Shown piece after piece: positions 1 through 7,603 of a DNA stretch of 64,000 nucleotides (position 1 is the first letter of the stretch; each line of letters begins with the position of its first letter). Source of the DNA: an uncultured Prevotellaceae bacterium. Its GTDB lineage: Bacteria; Bacteroidota; Bacteroidia; Bacteroidales; Bacteroidaceae. Where the stretch lies: NCBI GenBank assembly GCA_902762325.1, contig CACWNV010000001.1, positions 1 to 64,000 of the forward strand, read 5' to 3'. The translations under genes and the position numbers were made by a program. Below the pieces are notes generated by a model, which saw only the letters and a list, made by a program, of their open reading frames with translations, was not told where the DNA came from and did no database searches.

Positions 1-97
1 CGAAAAACATCAAAAATCGACGTTTTTTCGACCGAGTGACCCTTTCGTTCGCGCAGAGGCCCTTAATTTGGGGTCAAAATTCGAATATTATTTGACA
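1..97 (+). repeat. Dispersed repeat, copy A (3' part only)
   Basis: This stretch matches the last 97 bp of the 387-bp dispersed repeat seen complete at 38687-39073 and 57473-57859, in the same orientation. The window begins inside the element, so the rest lies outside. Shared landmarks are the CGAAAAACATCAAAAA start, the GAGTGACCCTTTCGTTCG block and the ATTCGAATATTATTTGACA end. Similarity to the 57860 copy continues weakly beyond position 97 to about 165, where both carry a short GC-rich hairpin ending in GCCCAACA. Confidence 0.85.
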
Positions 98-216
98 AAA
101 TTTCGTTCACCCGAATTTGAAATCCGGGTGTGTCGAGCACGGGCATTTGTAATGCCCAACATAAGAAGGACATTGTAGAATGGAATAATATAGGGATGCC
201 AAATTGCAAAATAATG

Positions 217-310
217 ATGCCAGCGACATCAGACAATGGTAGCCAGCCATTTCGCAGTCCCCAAGGGGACAACTGTATGGCTGGCTACCATTGTCTAATG
301 CCTACGGCAT
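217..310. repeat. Inverted-repeat (MITE/REP-like) element, short copy
   Basis: Two imperfect 34-bp inverted arms (217-250 and 277-310) share ACAATGGTAGCCAGCCAT and its complement and enclose a 26-bp centre containing a CCCCAAGGGG hairpin. The same arms bound a 275-bp element at 58210-58484, and the right half (TTCGCAG..CCCC..GGGG..TGTATGGCTGGCTACC) is also shared. No transposase is encoded in either copy. It could be a non-autonomous mobile element or a REP-type extragenic palindrome. Confidence 0.7.
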
Positions 311-391
311 TTCTTTATTAATCCGTATGTGACAATAGACCTGATAGAATAATTTTTGTTTGAAACGCTCCTGCTTTTGAAAAGAAATGAT

Positions 392-399
392 TATCTTTG
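392..399 (+). promoter_or_regulatory. Bacteroidota -7 box TATCTTTG upstream of the CRISPR-like locus
   Basis: TATCTTTG matches the TAnnTTTG consensus. A TTTG exists at 376-379, but its spacing is shorter than the usual 19-21 bp, so the -33 element is uncertain. If it is used, transcription would begin near 405 and read through a structured leader, the repeat array and the TnpB/Cas12-like gene. Confidence 0.5.
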
Positions 400-596
400 T
401 ACCATCTTATTTTGATGTGACAGATGGCAGAACATACGTTTAGTCAGTCATTAAATAACGATAAACAAATACGAAACGTAGTCCGCAATTTCTGAAAAGA
501 ATAGCGGATAGAGGTCATTCTTGTATGGCCTGCAAGGTAGTTTTCCAAAAGATAATGACTTGCAAATTATTCTCTTTCAAGTGCTTACAGAATATA
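400..596 (+). ncRNA. Candidate structured leader / tracrRNA-like RNA
   Basis: No open frame fits here, yet the stretch lies between a -7 box and the repeat array. A hairpin at 482-508 has outer arms TCCGC/GCGGA, a closing TCT/AGA stem and a GAAA (GNRA) tetraloop, about ten pairs with one bulge and one mismatch. At 569-580 the sequence ATTCTC-TTTCAA complements two blocks of the downstream repeat with a three-base gap, a possible anti-repeat. This is inference: the pairing is short and could be chance, and no transcript is known. Confidence 0.35.
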
Positions 597-761
597 CCCT
601 GCTACAGGATTGAAAAATGAGAATGGATACAACAATGGGACATCCTGGCACTTCAAATCCCTGCTACAGGATTGAAAAATGAGAATGGATACAACGTCAC
701 TGGAATCAGATTCTTTGCAATTCTGCCTGCTACAGTATTGAAAAATAAGGGTAGATTGATG
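597..761 (+). CRISPR. CRISPR-like mini-array (two identical repeats and one decayed repeat)
   Basis: Two identical 37-bp repeats lie at 597-633 and 659-695, and a degenerate third at 725-761. They are separated by unrelated spacers of 25 bp (634-658) and 29 bp (696-724). Each perfect repeat starts with a CCTG-CTA-CAGG hairpin and ends GAATGGATACAAC. A decayed last repeat is typical of CRISPR array ends. From memory, the 37-nt length and the GAATG...CAAC end resemble Cas12f (type V-F) repeats. No cas1 or cas2 is nearby. With only two spacers, a non-CRISPR tandem repeat remains possible. Confidence 0.5.
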
Positions 762-788
762 GTAAAGGGATAAAGCGTAAGTACTATT

Positions 789-2039
789 ATGCAACAAACC
801 AAACGAATAAGAATCAAACCTCACGCTGAGTTAGAGCGACTTTGTAAGATAAGCAACGACCTGTATAACCAGTCGCTATACCATTGGAAGAAACGATATG
901 ATGAGAATCAGGAGTTTCTTTCTTTTTATGAGTTGCGCGATGAAGTGAAACAACTCACAAATCTTCAAGGTAATAGGAATTATTATCTGATGAAAGCACA
1001 GACATCAGAATATTCTGTAAAGTTAGCACACAACGCCATTAAAGCATTTTTTCAAGCCATAAAGAAATGGCAGAAAACCCCAGAGTTGTTTAAGGCAAAG
1101 CCTGAATTCCCTCGTTTCCATAAAAGTGGAGGACTGACGGAGTTATACATCCCGTGCCCTCACGATTGCCAGATTAAGGACGGCAGCATTATAATCAACA
1201 AAGATTGCTTCATCCACATTCCCCGATTTGAGCAGTGGCAGGAACGGTTCCAGCATGCCAAGATGGTGCGTGTCATCCCCGGTGAAAAACACATGACCAT
1301 TGAGGTGATCTATGAAAAGGAGCCTGTAGCGGCAGATGTGGATACCAATAATGTGGCTGCTATTGATCTCGGTATTGACAACCTCTGCACAGTTGTTACA
1401 CGGCAGGGCTGTACTCTGTTTAGCGGAAAAGCACTGAAAGCCTATAACCAATTCTTCAACAAGCAAAAGGCGCAGTTGCAGGGCATCCTTGCCAAGCAGA
1501 CCGAAGGCAAGAGAAGCAGCAAGCGCATTAGGGCGATGTATGACAAACGAGACCGATTCATTGACACCTATATGCATACACTTACGCGCCGCATTGTCGA
1601 TATGCTGGTGGCTGAACACGTAGGGTTGCTTGTGATAGGACATAACAAAGGATGGAAACAAGAAGCGGACATGGGGCGCAAGGGTAACCAAAGGTTTGTG
1701 CAGATACCTTTCTTCAAATTGCAAAGCCAATTGAAATACAAATGCGAAATGGTGGGCATACGATGTGAGGAACAGGAGGAAGCATATACATCGAAATGTG
1801 ACGCACTGGCGATGGAATCTATTGCCAAGCACGACGATTACGCAGGGCGACGCAAGAAACGCGGACTCTTCCAGAGTAGCACTGGAACCCTGCTTAATGC
1901 CGACCAAAATGGAGCTATGAATATCCTGCGTAAGTACCTCGGCGATGAAATGTATAGGCAGCTCACGGCCGACTGGAAACTTACACCACCAAAGACTATA
2001 AGTATCAGTACAAACTTTAAAGACCAAAAAGCAGACTAA
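789..2039 (+). CDS. TnpB/Cas12-like RNA-guided nuclease (RuvC fold)
   Basis: This 416-residue protein belongs to the OrfB_IS605/TnpB superfamily, ancestral to type V Cas12 effectors. RuvC-I is AIDLGIDNLCTV (Asp193). RuvC-III is LLNADQNGAMNI (Asp382). At the usual RuvC-II glutamate there is Gly284 in VIGHNKGWKQ; Glu330 or Glu331, just before AYTSKC, may substitute, as I recall for TnpB clades with a relocated glutamate. The zinc ribbon is reduced: the second CxxC is absent and GRRKKRGLF stands in its place. Length matches TnpB and the smallest Cas12f proteins. The gene starts 27 bp after the last repeat of the mini-array and its stop overlaps the stop of the convergent regulator gene, leaving no 3' untranslated space for a standard omega RNA or IS right end. 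No TnpA is present. It may be a domesticated TnpB or a compact type V effector. Confidence 0.85.
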   Translation: MQQTKRIRIKPHAELERLCKISNDLYNQSLYHWKKRYDENQEFLSFYELRDEVKQLTNLQGNRNYYLMKAQTSEYSVKLAHNAIKAFFQAIKKWQKTPELFKAKPEFPRFHKSGGLTELYIPCPHDCQIKDGSIIINKDCFIHIPRFEQWQERFQHAKMVRVIPGEKHMTIEVIYEKEPVAADVDTNNVAAIDLGIDNLCTVVTRQGCTLFSGKALKAYNQFFNKQKAQLQGILAKQTEGKRSSKRIRAMYDKRDRFIDTYMHTLTRRIVDMLVAEHVGLLVIGHNKGWKQEADMGRKGNQRFVQIPFFKLQSQLKYKCEMVGIRCEEQEEAYTSKCDALAMESIAKHDDYAGRRKKRGLFQSSTGTLLNADQNGAMNILRKYLGDEMYRQLTADWKLTPPKTISISTNFKDQKAD

Positions 2040-4312
2040 CTCCCTAACTCTGACGGGCTGATTCCGAATTCATCGCGGAAGCACTTTGTGAAATAGCTGG
2101 GGGCAGAGAAGCCTACGGAATAAGCGACTTCAGAGATGGTCATGTCGGTGGATTGGAGCATCTGACGTGCTTTTTCAAGTCGTGCGGTGCGTATTAACTC
2201 CACTGGAGAGTGGCCGGTAAGAGCCTTCACCTTTCTGTAGAGTTGTACACGGCTAAGACCGATGTCTGATCCGATATCCTCGATGCTCAGTTCACTGTCG
2301 GACATTCTTTCTCCGACAATTTTCTTAAAGTTGGTTATGAAGGGCGCTTCGGTCACCAATGTCTTGTCGAGGCCATTGGCGTCCAAGGAAGAGTCAGTTG
2401 ATTGTAGCTGTTGCTTCTCGTCCTGACCGGGGATGTTGGTGAAGGTCGTCCACAGATTCCTCAATGCCCTCCGGCTTCTGAGAAGATTCTCTATGCGAAC
2501 GAGCAAGAGCTGCGCATCGAACGGCTTCGTGATGTAAGCATCGGCACCGCTGCGGTATCCCTCAATCTGATGCTGGCTGAGTGCACGGGCAGTAAGCAGG
2601 ATGACGGGGATGTGACTGGTTGCAATGTTCTCTTTCACCTGTTGGCAGAATTCCAAGCCGTTCATGACGGGCATCATCACATCAGAGACGATGAGGTCGG
2701 GCACATCCCGTTGTGCCAGTTCCAGTCCCTGCTTGCCGTCGGGTGCCTCGCTGATGGTGTACCGTGGAGCAAGGATTGTGCGCAGATATGTACGGATGTC
2801 TGCATTGTCATCGACAACCAGAATTGAGAGAGGAGTGTCATTGTCCTGTTTCTCTGATGAAGTAGGGGTGATAATTGATTCAATAAGACTCCGGTCTTCG
2901 TCCTTGTCAAGCGTGGCAGGAGCCGATACGTTAAGAATCTTGTTAACCTGTTCCGACAGCTGTTCTACGTTCCGGCTGACAATGTCATACATGGTATGAG
3001 CTTCGCCAGTGTTCTGTTGCAGGGCAGCCGTCTGTCCCAGTTGCTTCAGCGGGCCTGTGATGAGTGTCAGCGGTGTACGCAGCTGGTGAGCAGCCTGTGT
3101 ATAGAAGTCAATCTGCTGGCGGCTCATGTTCTCGCGTTCCTTATTTATACGTATCCTCGTCTGCCGGTCTCGCCAGATGAGGAATGCGGCGAGTGCGAGG
3201 AGCAGGATGATGCCTGCTGAGAGCAAAGTGATCATCCGCTGGTTGCTGAGTTGCTGGAGGTAAGTGTCCGACTTTTTGTGCAGGTCGTCAATGTAGGATG
3301 TCTGTCGTTCCACCTCTTCGTTTTGCATGAGCAGCAAGTTGGCGTTGTTTCGCGTGATGAGAGCAGACATCAGGCGCACTTCCTTCTCATAAGGCTTACC
3401 GTCGAGAATGTCCAATGCCAGCTGTAGCAGTCTGTCACCATGAGTAGGGTAAATGTAGGTGGCATCGAGCAAGGAGTCTCGTACCAGTTGCAGTCCTCCT
3501 TCCTCACCCGGCAGACCGTCGATGCCACAGAACAGCGGGAAGTGTCTTTTGTCTTTCCATCTCGTTGCATGTTCCGATAAAGCCTTGCGTGCTCCCATTG
3601 CCATACGGTCGTTCTGCCCGAAAACAAAATCAATGGGACTATCCTTGAAAGAAGTCTGGCCGGTTCCCAACAAGTTGTTGATGTTCTGTTTGACAACATT
3701 ATAGGCACTCTCTTCAGTCCAGTCGCCCTGTAGCGTGGCAACGATATCGATGGAAGGATAAGCTTTCATGGCATCGGCAAACCCCTTGTGTCGCTCAATG
3801 GCGGGAGACGATCCGCGCAGTCCCATGATCTCAAGCACTCTGCCGTGCCCGCCCAGCCTGTTGGCAATGTACTCTCCGATAGCATGTCCGACGGCATAGT
3901 TGTCGGCTCCCATGAAAGCAGTATAATTGGGGCTGTCGGTCTTTCGGTCGAAAAGAATCACTTTGATGCCCTTCTGGTAGGCACGGTCGATGGCAGGCGA
4001 TATGGTAGATACTTGGTTTGGTGACACGATGAGCAGGTCGACGCCAATAGAAATCAGGCTGTCGATCTGGGCAATCTGCCGCTGGTCGTCATCGTTGGCA
4101 GAGACAAAGCATAGCTGTACATCGTCACGACTATAGTTTGCAGTTCTCAGTTCGTCAATTAACTTGTTACGCCAGATGTCGCTACTGCATTGCGACACCC
4201 CAATGATAAACCGTGGTTGGGAACTGTTACAAGCTGTCAGGATAAGTGTAATAGTCAGGAGTATGCAAAGAATCCCCAGCTTATTCAATCGTAGTGACAT
4301 TTGAGTTAGCAT
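2036..4312 (-). CDS. Hybrid sugar-sensor regulator without HATPase domain
   Basis: The 758-residue protein has a signal/lipobox-like N-terminus ending LTAC (residues 25-28), a periplasmic sugar-binding domain of the LacI/RbsB type (about 33-320), one transmembrane helix (360-381), a HisKA dimerisation segment with AAHQLRTPLTL (His409), a receiver domain (495-612, Asp544 in VSDVMMP) and a C-terminal AraC-type DNA-binding domain (660-758). The order is that of Bacteroidetes hybrid two-component regulators with a type I binding-protein sensor, but only about 30 residues separate HisKA from the receiver and no N, G1 or G2 ATPase boxes are seen. It therefore probably cannot autophosphorylate. A partner kinase or ligand-driven conformational control is inferred. 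A later start at codon 6 is possible. No polysaccharide-use genes lie beside it, so the ligand is unknown. Confidence 0.88.
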   Translation of the reverse strand: MLTQMSLRLNKLGILCILLTITLILTACNSSQPRFIIGVSQCSSDIWRNKLIDELRTANYSRDDVQLCFVSANDDDQRQIAQIDSLISIGVDLLIVSPNQVSTISPAIDRAYQKGIKVILFDRKTDSPNYTAFMGADNYAVGHAIGEYIANRLGGHGRVLEIMGLRGSSPAIERHKGFADAMKAYPSIDIVATLQGDWTEESAYNVVKQNINNLLGTGQTSFKDSPIDFVFGQNDRMAMGARKALSEHATRWKDKRHFPLFCGIDGLPGEEGGLQLVRDSLLDATYIYPTHGDRLLQLALDILDGKPYEKEVRLMSALITRNNANLLLMQNEEVERQTSYIDDLHKKSDTYLQQLSNQRMITLLSAGIILLLALAAFLIWRDRQTRIRINKERENMSRQQIDFYTQAAHQLRTPLTLITGPLKQLGQTAALQQNTGEAHTMYDIVSRNVEQLSEQVNKILNVSAPATLDKDEDRSLIESIITPTSSEKQDNDTPLSILVVDDNADIRTYLRTILAPRYTISEAPDGKQGLELAQRDVPDLIVSDVMMPVMNGLEFCQQVKENIATSHIPVILLTARALSQHQIEGYRSGADAYITKPFDAQLLLVRIENLLRSRRALRNLWTTFTNIPGQDEKQQLQSTDSSLDANGLDKTLVTEAPFITNFKKIVGERMSDSELSIEDIGSDIGLSRVQLYRKVKALTGHSPVELIRTARLEKARQMLQSTDMTISEVAYSVGFSAPSYFTKCFRDEFGISPSELGS

Positions 4313-4353
4313 TTTATAGACATTTAAAACCTCGTTCGTCAGTTGTAGTTTAA

Positions 4354-4377
4354 CACAGCCAGTTAATTGGCTTGTGT
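4354..4377. promoter_or_regulatory. Inverted repeat in the leader of the hybrid regulator gene
   Basis: ACACAGCCA and TGGCTTGTGT form a near-perfect inverted repeat around GTTAAT. It lies about 20-45 bp downstream of the regulator's -7 box on the minus strand, so it would be in the 5' leader, as a hairpin or as an operator for autoregulation. Confidence 0.5.
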
Positions 4378-4396
4378 AAAGACACCTTAGACGTTA

Positions 4397-4428
4397 CAAA
4401 GATACGAAATCTTTCTGGAACAGACAAA
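4397..4428 (-). promoter_or_regulatory. Promoter of the hybrid regulator gene
   Basis: On the minus strand TATCTTTG (4404-4397) is preceded after exactly 20 bp by TTTG (4428-4425), the canonical Bacteroidota arrangement. The predicted start near 4390 gives a leader of about 80 nt. Confidence 0.75.
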
Positions 4429-4519
4429 ACTTTCGGTTTTATAATTCATCATGAATAAGCCGTTAGTGTTATAAATATAAAAAGGTGCAATAATATACAG
4501 AATTTATCGTTAGTAGATT

Positions 4520-5683
4520 ATGCAGTGGACCGACCGTATCCGTCAAGTGAAGATTCTATTAGTCACCATGGCTGTCCTGATAGCCGTGGCTTCGCTTGTT
4601 GCCTCAAATTTCCTGACCCGTGACCTTTATGAGGAAGAGCACAAGAAGATGGAGATATGGGCAGAGGCCATGCGCACACTGAATGCCAATGATGAGAATT
4701 CGGGAATGAATCTTGTGCTCAAGGTGATAGAAGACAACACGACTATCCCCATTATTGTGATGGACTCACAAGGTGAAGTGCAGATATACCGTAACATAGA
4801 GATACGTGAGGAGAACGAGGCGGACAGCACGGCCTTCCTTATAGAAAAAGGTAAACGGATGAAGGCTGCCGGCCGTAGCATAAGAATCCAGCTGAGTGAA
4901 GTGTCGCGAACGGACTATATCGATGTCTGCTATGACGACTCTCTGATGCTGAAACGGCTTGCCACCTATCCCTATATCCAGCTTGGCGTGGTCTTGATCT
5001 TTGTCGTTATTGCCATCTTCGCCCTGCTGACATCCAAGAGAGCAGAGCAGAACAAGGTGTGGGTGGGACTCTCAAAAGAGACGGCTCACCAGTTGGGTAC
5101 ACCTATTTCCAGTCTGATGGCATGGACGGAAGTGCTAAAGGAAACATACCCCGACGACGCACTGATACCAGAGATGGACAAGGACGTAAAACGGTTGCAG
5201 CTTATCGCCGAGCGTTTTTCGAAGATAGGTTCGTTCCCCGAGCCAGTACCTTCCAGCCTGAATGAGGTGATGGAGCACGTCATTGACTATATGGACCGTC
5301 GGACATCCGATAAGGTAAAGCTGCAGAAAGTGTTTCCCCCCGAAGATATTATTGTGAAGATCAATGCGTCGCTGTTTGAGTGGGTCATAGAAAACCTCTG
5401 TAAGAACGCTGTTGATGCGATGGAAGGAGCGGGTGTCATCACGCTCTTCACAAATGATGAGGGCGACCGTGTTGCCATCGAAGTCTCAGATACCGGCAAG
5501 GGAATCCGTAAGAAAGACATTGCCAATGTGTTCAGGCCCGGCTTTACTACTAAGAAGCGCGGGTGGGGACTCGGTCTTTCACTTGCCAAGCGAATTGTTG
5601 AGGAATATCACAAAGGACGCATCTGGGTAAAGGCATCAGAGCCCGGAAAAGGGACAACATTCAGGATAGAATTGTACAAATGA
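4520..5683 (+). CDS. Membrane sensor histidine kinase
   Basis: A 387-residue kinase with a transmembrane helix near residues 10-30, an extracytoplasmic sensor of about 120 residues, a second helix near 153-172, a phospho-acceptor segment SKETAHQLGTPISSL, an N box (NLCKNAVDAM), a G1 box (DTGKGI) and a G2 box (WGLGLSL). It has no HAMP and no receiver. The ATPase domain is complete, in contrast to the regulator encoded on the other side of the 207-bp intergenic region. No response-regulator gene adjoins it, so it is an orphan whose partner lies elsewhere. Its gene is followed after 60 bp by the separately promoted DUF177-rpmF operon. The stimulus cannot be inferred from the sequence. Confidence 0.92.
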   Translation: MQWTDRIRQVKILLVTMAVLIAVASLVASNFLTRDLYEEEHKKMEIWAEAMRTLNANDENSGMNLVLKVIEDNTTIPIIVMDSQGEVQIYRNIEIREENEADSTAFLIEKGKRMKAAGRSIRIQLSEVSRTDYIDVCYDDSLMLKRLATYPYIQLGVVLIFVVIAIFALLTSKRAEQNKVWVGLSKETAHQLGTPISSLMAWTEVLKETYPDDALIPEMDKDVKRLQLIAERFSKIGSFPEPVPSSLNEVMEHVIDYMDRRTSDKVKLQKVFPPEDIIVKINASLFEWVIENLCKNAVDAMEGAGVITLFTNDEGDRVAIEVSDTGKGIRKKDIANVFRPGFTTKKRGWGLGLSLAKRIVEEYHKGRIWVKASEPGKGTTFRIELYK

Positions 5684-5703
5684 AACAAAAAAATGTGAAT
5701 TAA

Positions 5704-5734
5704 TTGCTTATCTCAGAAAATATTCTTACCTTTG
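5704..5734 (+). promoter_or_regulatory. Promoter of the DUF177-rpmF-fabH operon
   Basis: TACCTTTG at 5727-5734 is preceded by TTG at 5704-5706 with 20 bp between. The ATG of the first gene lies only 9 bp beyond the box, so the transcript should be leaderless or nearly so. Confidence 0.7.
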
Positions 5735-5743
5735 CAACCCAAA

Positions 5744-6265
5744 ATGTGTAAATTAGATACCTTTAAGGTCGATTTGAAGGATTTGAAGGAAGATGTGACG
5801 ACTCTTCACTTCAATATTAATGACGATTACTTTGAGGCAATAGACGCTCCGGAAGTAAGAAAGGGTGACTTGACCGTTGACGTGACGATACAGAAAGTAT
5901 CAGGTTTCTTCGAGCAGGAAGTCCATATCAAAGGAGCAGTACACATTCCGTGTGACATCTGTCTGGATGACATGGAGCAGCCCATTGATTGTGAAAATCA
6001 TTTTGTGGCTAAATTCGGAAACATCTACAATGAAGATGATGATGTCGTGACAGTACCCGAGGACGAAGGAATACTCGACCTGTCATGGCTCATTTATGAA
6101 TTCATAATACTCGACATACCCATCAAGCACGTGCATGCACCTGGGAAATGCAATCCTGCGATGATGAAAGTGCTCCAAGAGCATAGCGTTGACCGAGACA
6201 GCGAAGAGGTAGGCGAGGATCGTATGGATCCACGTTGGGATGTTCTTCGGAAATTAAAAGATTAA
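5744..6265 (+). CDS. DUF177/YceD-family protein
   Basis: This 173-residue protein belongs to the DUF177 (YceD) family, which is almost always encoded just before rpmF and is linked to 23S rRNA/50S accumulation. It keeps the family's CDICLDDM cysteine pair and an acidic middle (NEDDDVVTVPEDEGI). I chose ATG 5744; a TTG at 5732 would be in frame but is part of the TACCTTTG -7 box. The gap to rpmF is 20 bp. The role in ribosome assembly is taken from the family; nothing in the sequence shows a catalytic site. Confidence 0.9.
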   Translation: MCKLDTFKVDLKDLKEDVTTLHFNINDDYFEAIDAPEVRKGDLTVDVTIQKVSGFFEQEVHIKGAVHIPCDICLDDMEQPIDCENHFVAKFGNIYNEDDDVVTVPEDEGILDLSWLIYEFIILDIPIKHVHAPGKCNPAMMKVLQEHSVDRDSEEVGEDRMDPRWDVLRKLKD

Positions 6266-6285
6266 CATTAAATAAATTAATAATT

Positions 6286-6471
6286 ATGGCACATCCTAAA
6301 AGAAGACAGTCAAAGACTCGTACACTTAAAAGAAGAACTCATGACAAGGCAGTAGCTCCCACACTGGCAGTATGTCCAAATTGTGGCGCTTACTATGTGT
6401 ATCATACAGTATGCCCCACCTGTGGCTATTACCGCGGTAAGGTGGCTATTGTTAAGGATTTAGCAGAATAA
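6286..6471 (+). CDS. rpmF: 50S ribosomal protein L32
   Basis: A 61-residue basic protein beginning MAHPKRRQSKTRT with a zinc ribbon made by CPNC and CPTC separated by about nine residues, as in zinc-binding L32. The start at 6286 gives the standard N-terminus; longer in-frame starts would overlap the upstream gene. It sits in the conserved DUF177-rpmF-fabH order, five bases before fabH, which couples ribosome and fatty-acid synthesis genes. Confidence 0.97.
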   Translation: MAHPKRRQSKTRTLKRRTHDKAVAPTLAVCPNCGAYYVYHTVCPTCGYYRGKVAIVKDLAE

Positions 6472-6476
6472 TCCTG

Positions 6477-7487
6477 ATGGCAAGAATAAACGCGATTATC
6501 ACAGGCGTTGGTGGCTATGTGCCTGACTATGTCCTCACGAATGAGGAACTGTCACGCATGGTTGACACCAGCGACGAGTGGATTATGACGCGTGTTGGAA
6601 TTAAAGAACGCCACATTTTAACAGAAGAAGGTCTCGGTACCAGCTATATGGCGCGTAAGGCAGCCAAGCAGCTGATACAGAAAACAGGTGTCGATCCAGA
6701 CACCATCGACGCTATTATTGTAGCGTCAACGACACCAGACTACAAGTTCCCGTCGACAGCCAGTATTGTTGTCGGAAAGTTAGGGCTGAAGAATGCCTTT
6801 GCCTTCGACACCTCCGCAGCATGTGCAGGATTCATGTACACACTGGATTTGGCTGCCAATATGATTCAAAGCGGCCGTTACAAGAAAATTATAGTCATTG
6901 GTGCTGATAAGATGTCATCGATGGTAGACTATACTGACCGTCAGACATGTGTGTTGTTTGGTGATGGTGCAGGTGCTGTGCTTGTTGAGGCAACAGAAGA
7001 AGAAGGTGTAGGAGTTCAGGACGCTTTCTTCCGTACCGATGGAAAAGGACTTCCCTTTCTTCACATGAAAGCGGGAGGTTCGGTCTGTCCTCCAAGTCAT
7101 TTCACGGTAGATCACCGGCTTCACTATGTCTATCAGGAAGGTCGTACCGTTTTCCGCTATGCAGTAACAAGCATGGGGGATGATGTCTTGGAAATACTCA
7201 AACGAAACAACATGACGACCGATGATGTCAATTGGGTTATCCCTCATGAGGCCAACTACCGGATTATTGAAGCCGTAGCCAAGAGAGTGGACCTTCCAAT
7301 GGAAAAGATCGTCGTCAATATCGAGCGGTATGGAAATACTAGTGCTGCGACGATACCTTTGGCTATTTGGGATCACGAGAAGTATCTCAAAAAAGGAGAC
7401 AATGTGGTGTTTACAGCCTTTGGTGCAGGCTTTGCTCATGGTGCCTCATTCTATAAATGGGCATACGATGGTGCTGCAGTAAAGTAA
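6477..7487 (+). CDS. fabH: Beta-ketoacyl-ACP synthase III
   Basis: This 336-residue enzyme condenses acetyl-CoA with malonyl-ACP to start fatty-acid synthesis in the cytoplasm. The catalytic triad is visible: Cys116 in DTSAACAGF, His in VIPHEANYRI and Asn in ERYGNTSAATIP. The glycine-rich end GAGFAHGASFYKW matches the family. Length is normal. It follows rpmF by five bases and is presumably translated from the same transcript. A hairpin after the stop probably ends transcription before era. Confidence 0.97.
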   Translation: MARINAIITGVGGYVPDYVLTNEELSRMVDTSDEWIMTRVGIKERHILTEEGLGTSYMARKAAKQLIQKTGVDPDTIDAIIVASTTPDYKFPSTASIVVGKLGLKNAFAFDTSAACAGFMYTLDLAANMIQSGRYKKIIVIGADKMSSMVDYTDRQTCVLFGDGAGAVLVEATEEEGVGVQDAFFRTDGKGLPFLHMKAGGSVCPPSHFTVDHRLHYVYQEGRTVFRYAVTSMGDDVLEILKRNNMTTDDVNWVIPHEANYRIIEAVAKRVDLPMEKIVVNIERYGNTSAATIPLAIWDHEKYLKKGDNVVFTAFGAGFAHGASFYKWAYDGAAVK

Positions 7488-7500
7488 TTAAGAAACAGAG

Positions 7501-7580
7501 ATTGAGGAGTTGGGGTAGATGAGAAGAACGGCCATGTTTTACTGGTTAGTTGTTCATCTCCGCATCTCCTCAATTTTTAA
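7501..7580 (+). terminator. Hairpin terminator between fabH and era
   Basis: Arms at 7501-7529 and 7549-7574 pair through ATTGAGGAG/CTCCTCAAT and an inner AGATGA block, followed by TTTTTAA. It lies 13 bp after fabH and ends about 25 bp before era. An attenuator role for era is possible. Confidence 0.6.
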
Positions 7581-7603
7581 ATAACTTTTATATAGGATCG
7601 GAT

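Noticed and set aside
597-761. A full CRISPR-Cas locus with adaptation genes.
   Set aside because: No cas1, cas2 or other cas genes occur within the window on either side; only a nuclease and the mini-array are seen.
1143-2027. A 294-codon frame antisense to the TnpB/Cas12-like gene.
   Set aside because: It lies wholly inside a gene with clear RuvC motifs, and shows no recognisable domain.
5732-5743. TTG at 5732, and similarly TTG at 12121 and 35620, as start codons.
   Set aside because: Each TTG is the end of a TAnnTTTG -7 box; the next ATG gives the family N-terminus or a sensible leader.
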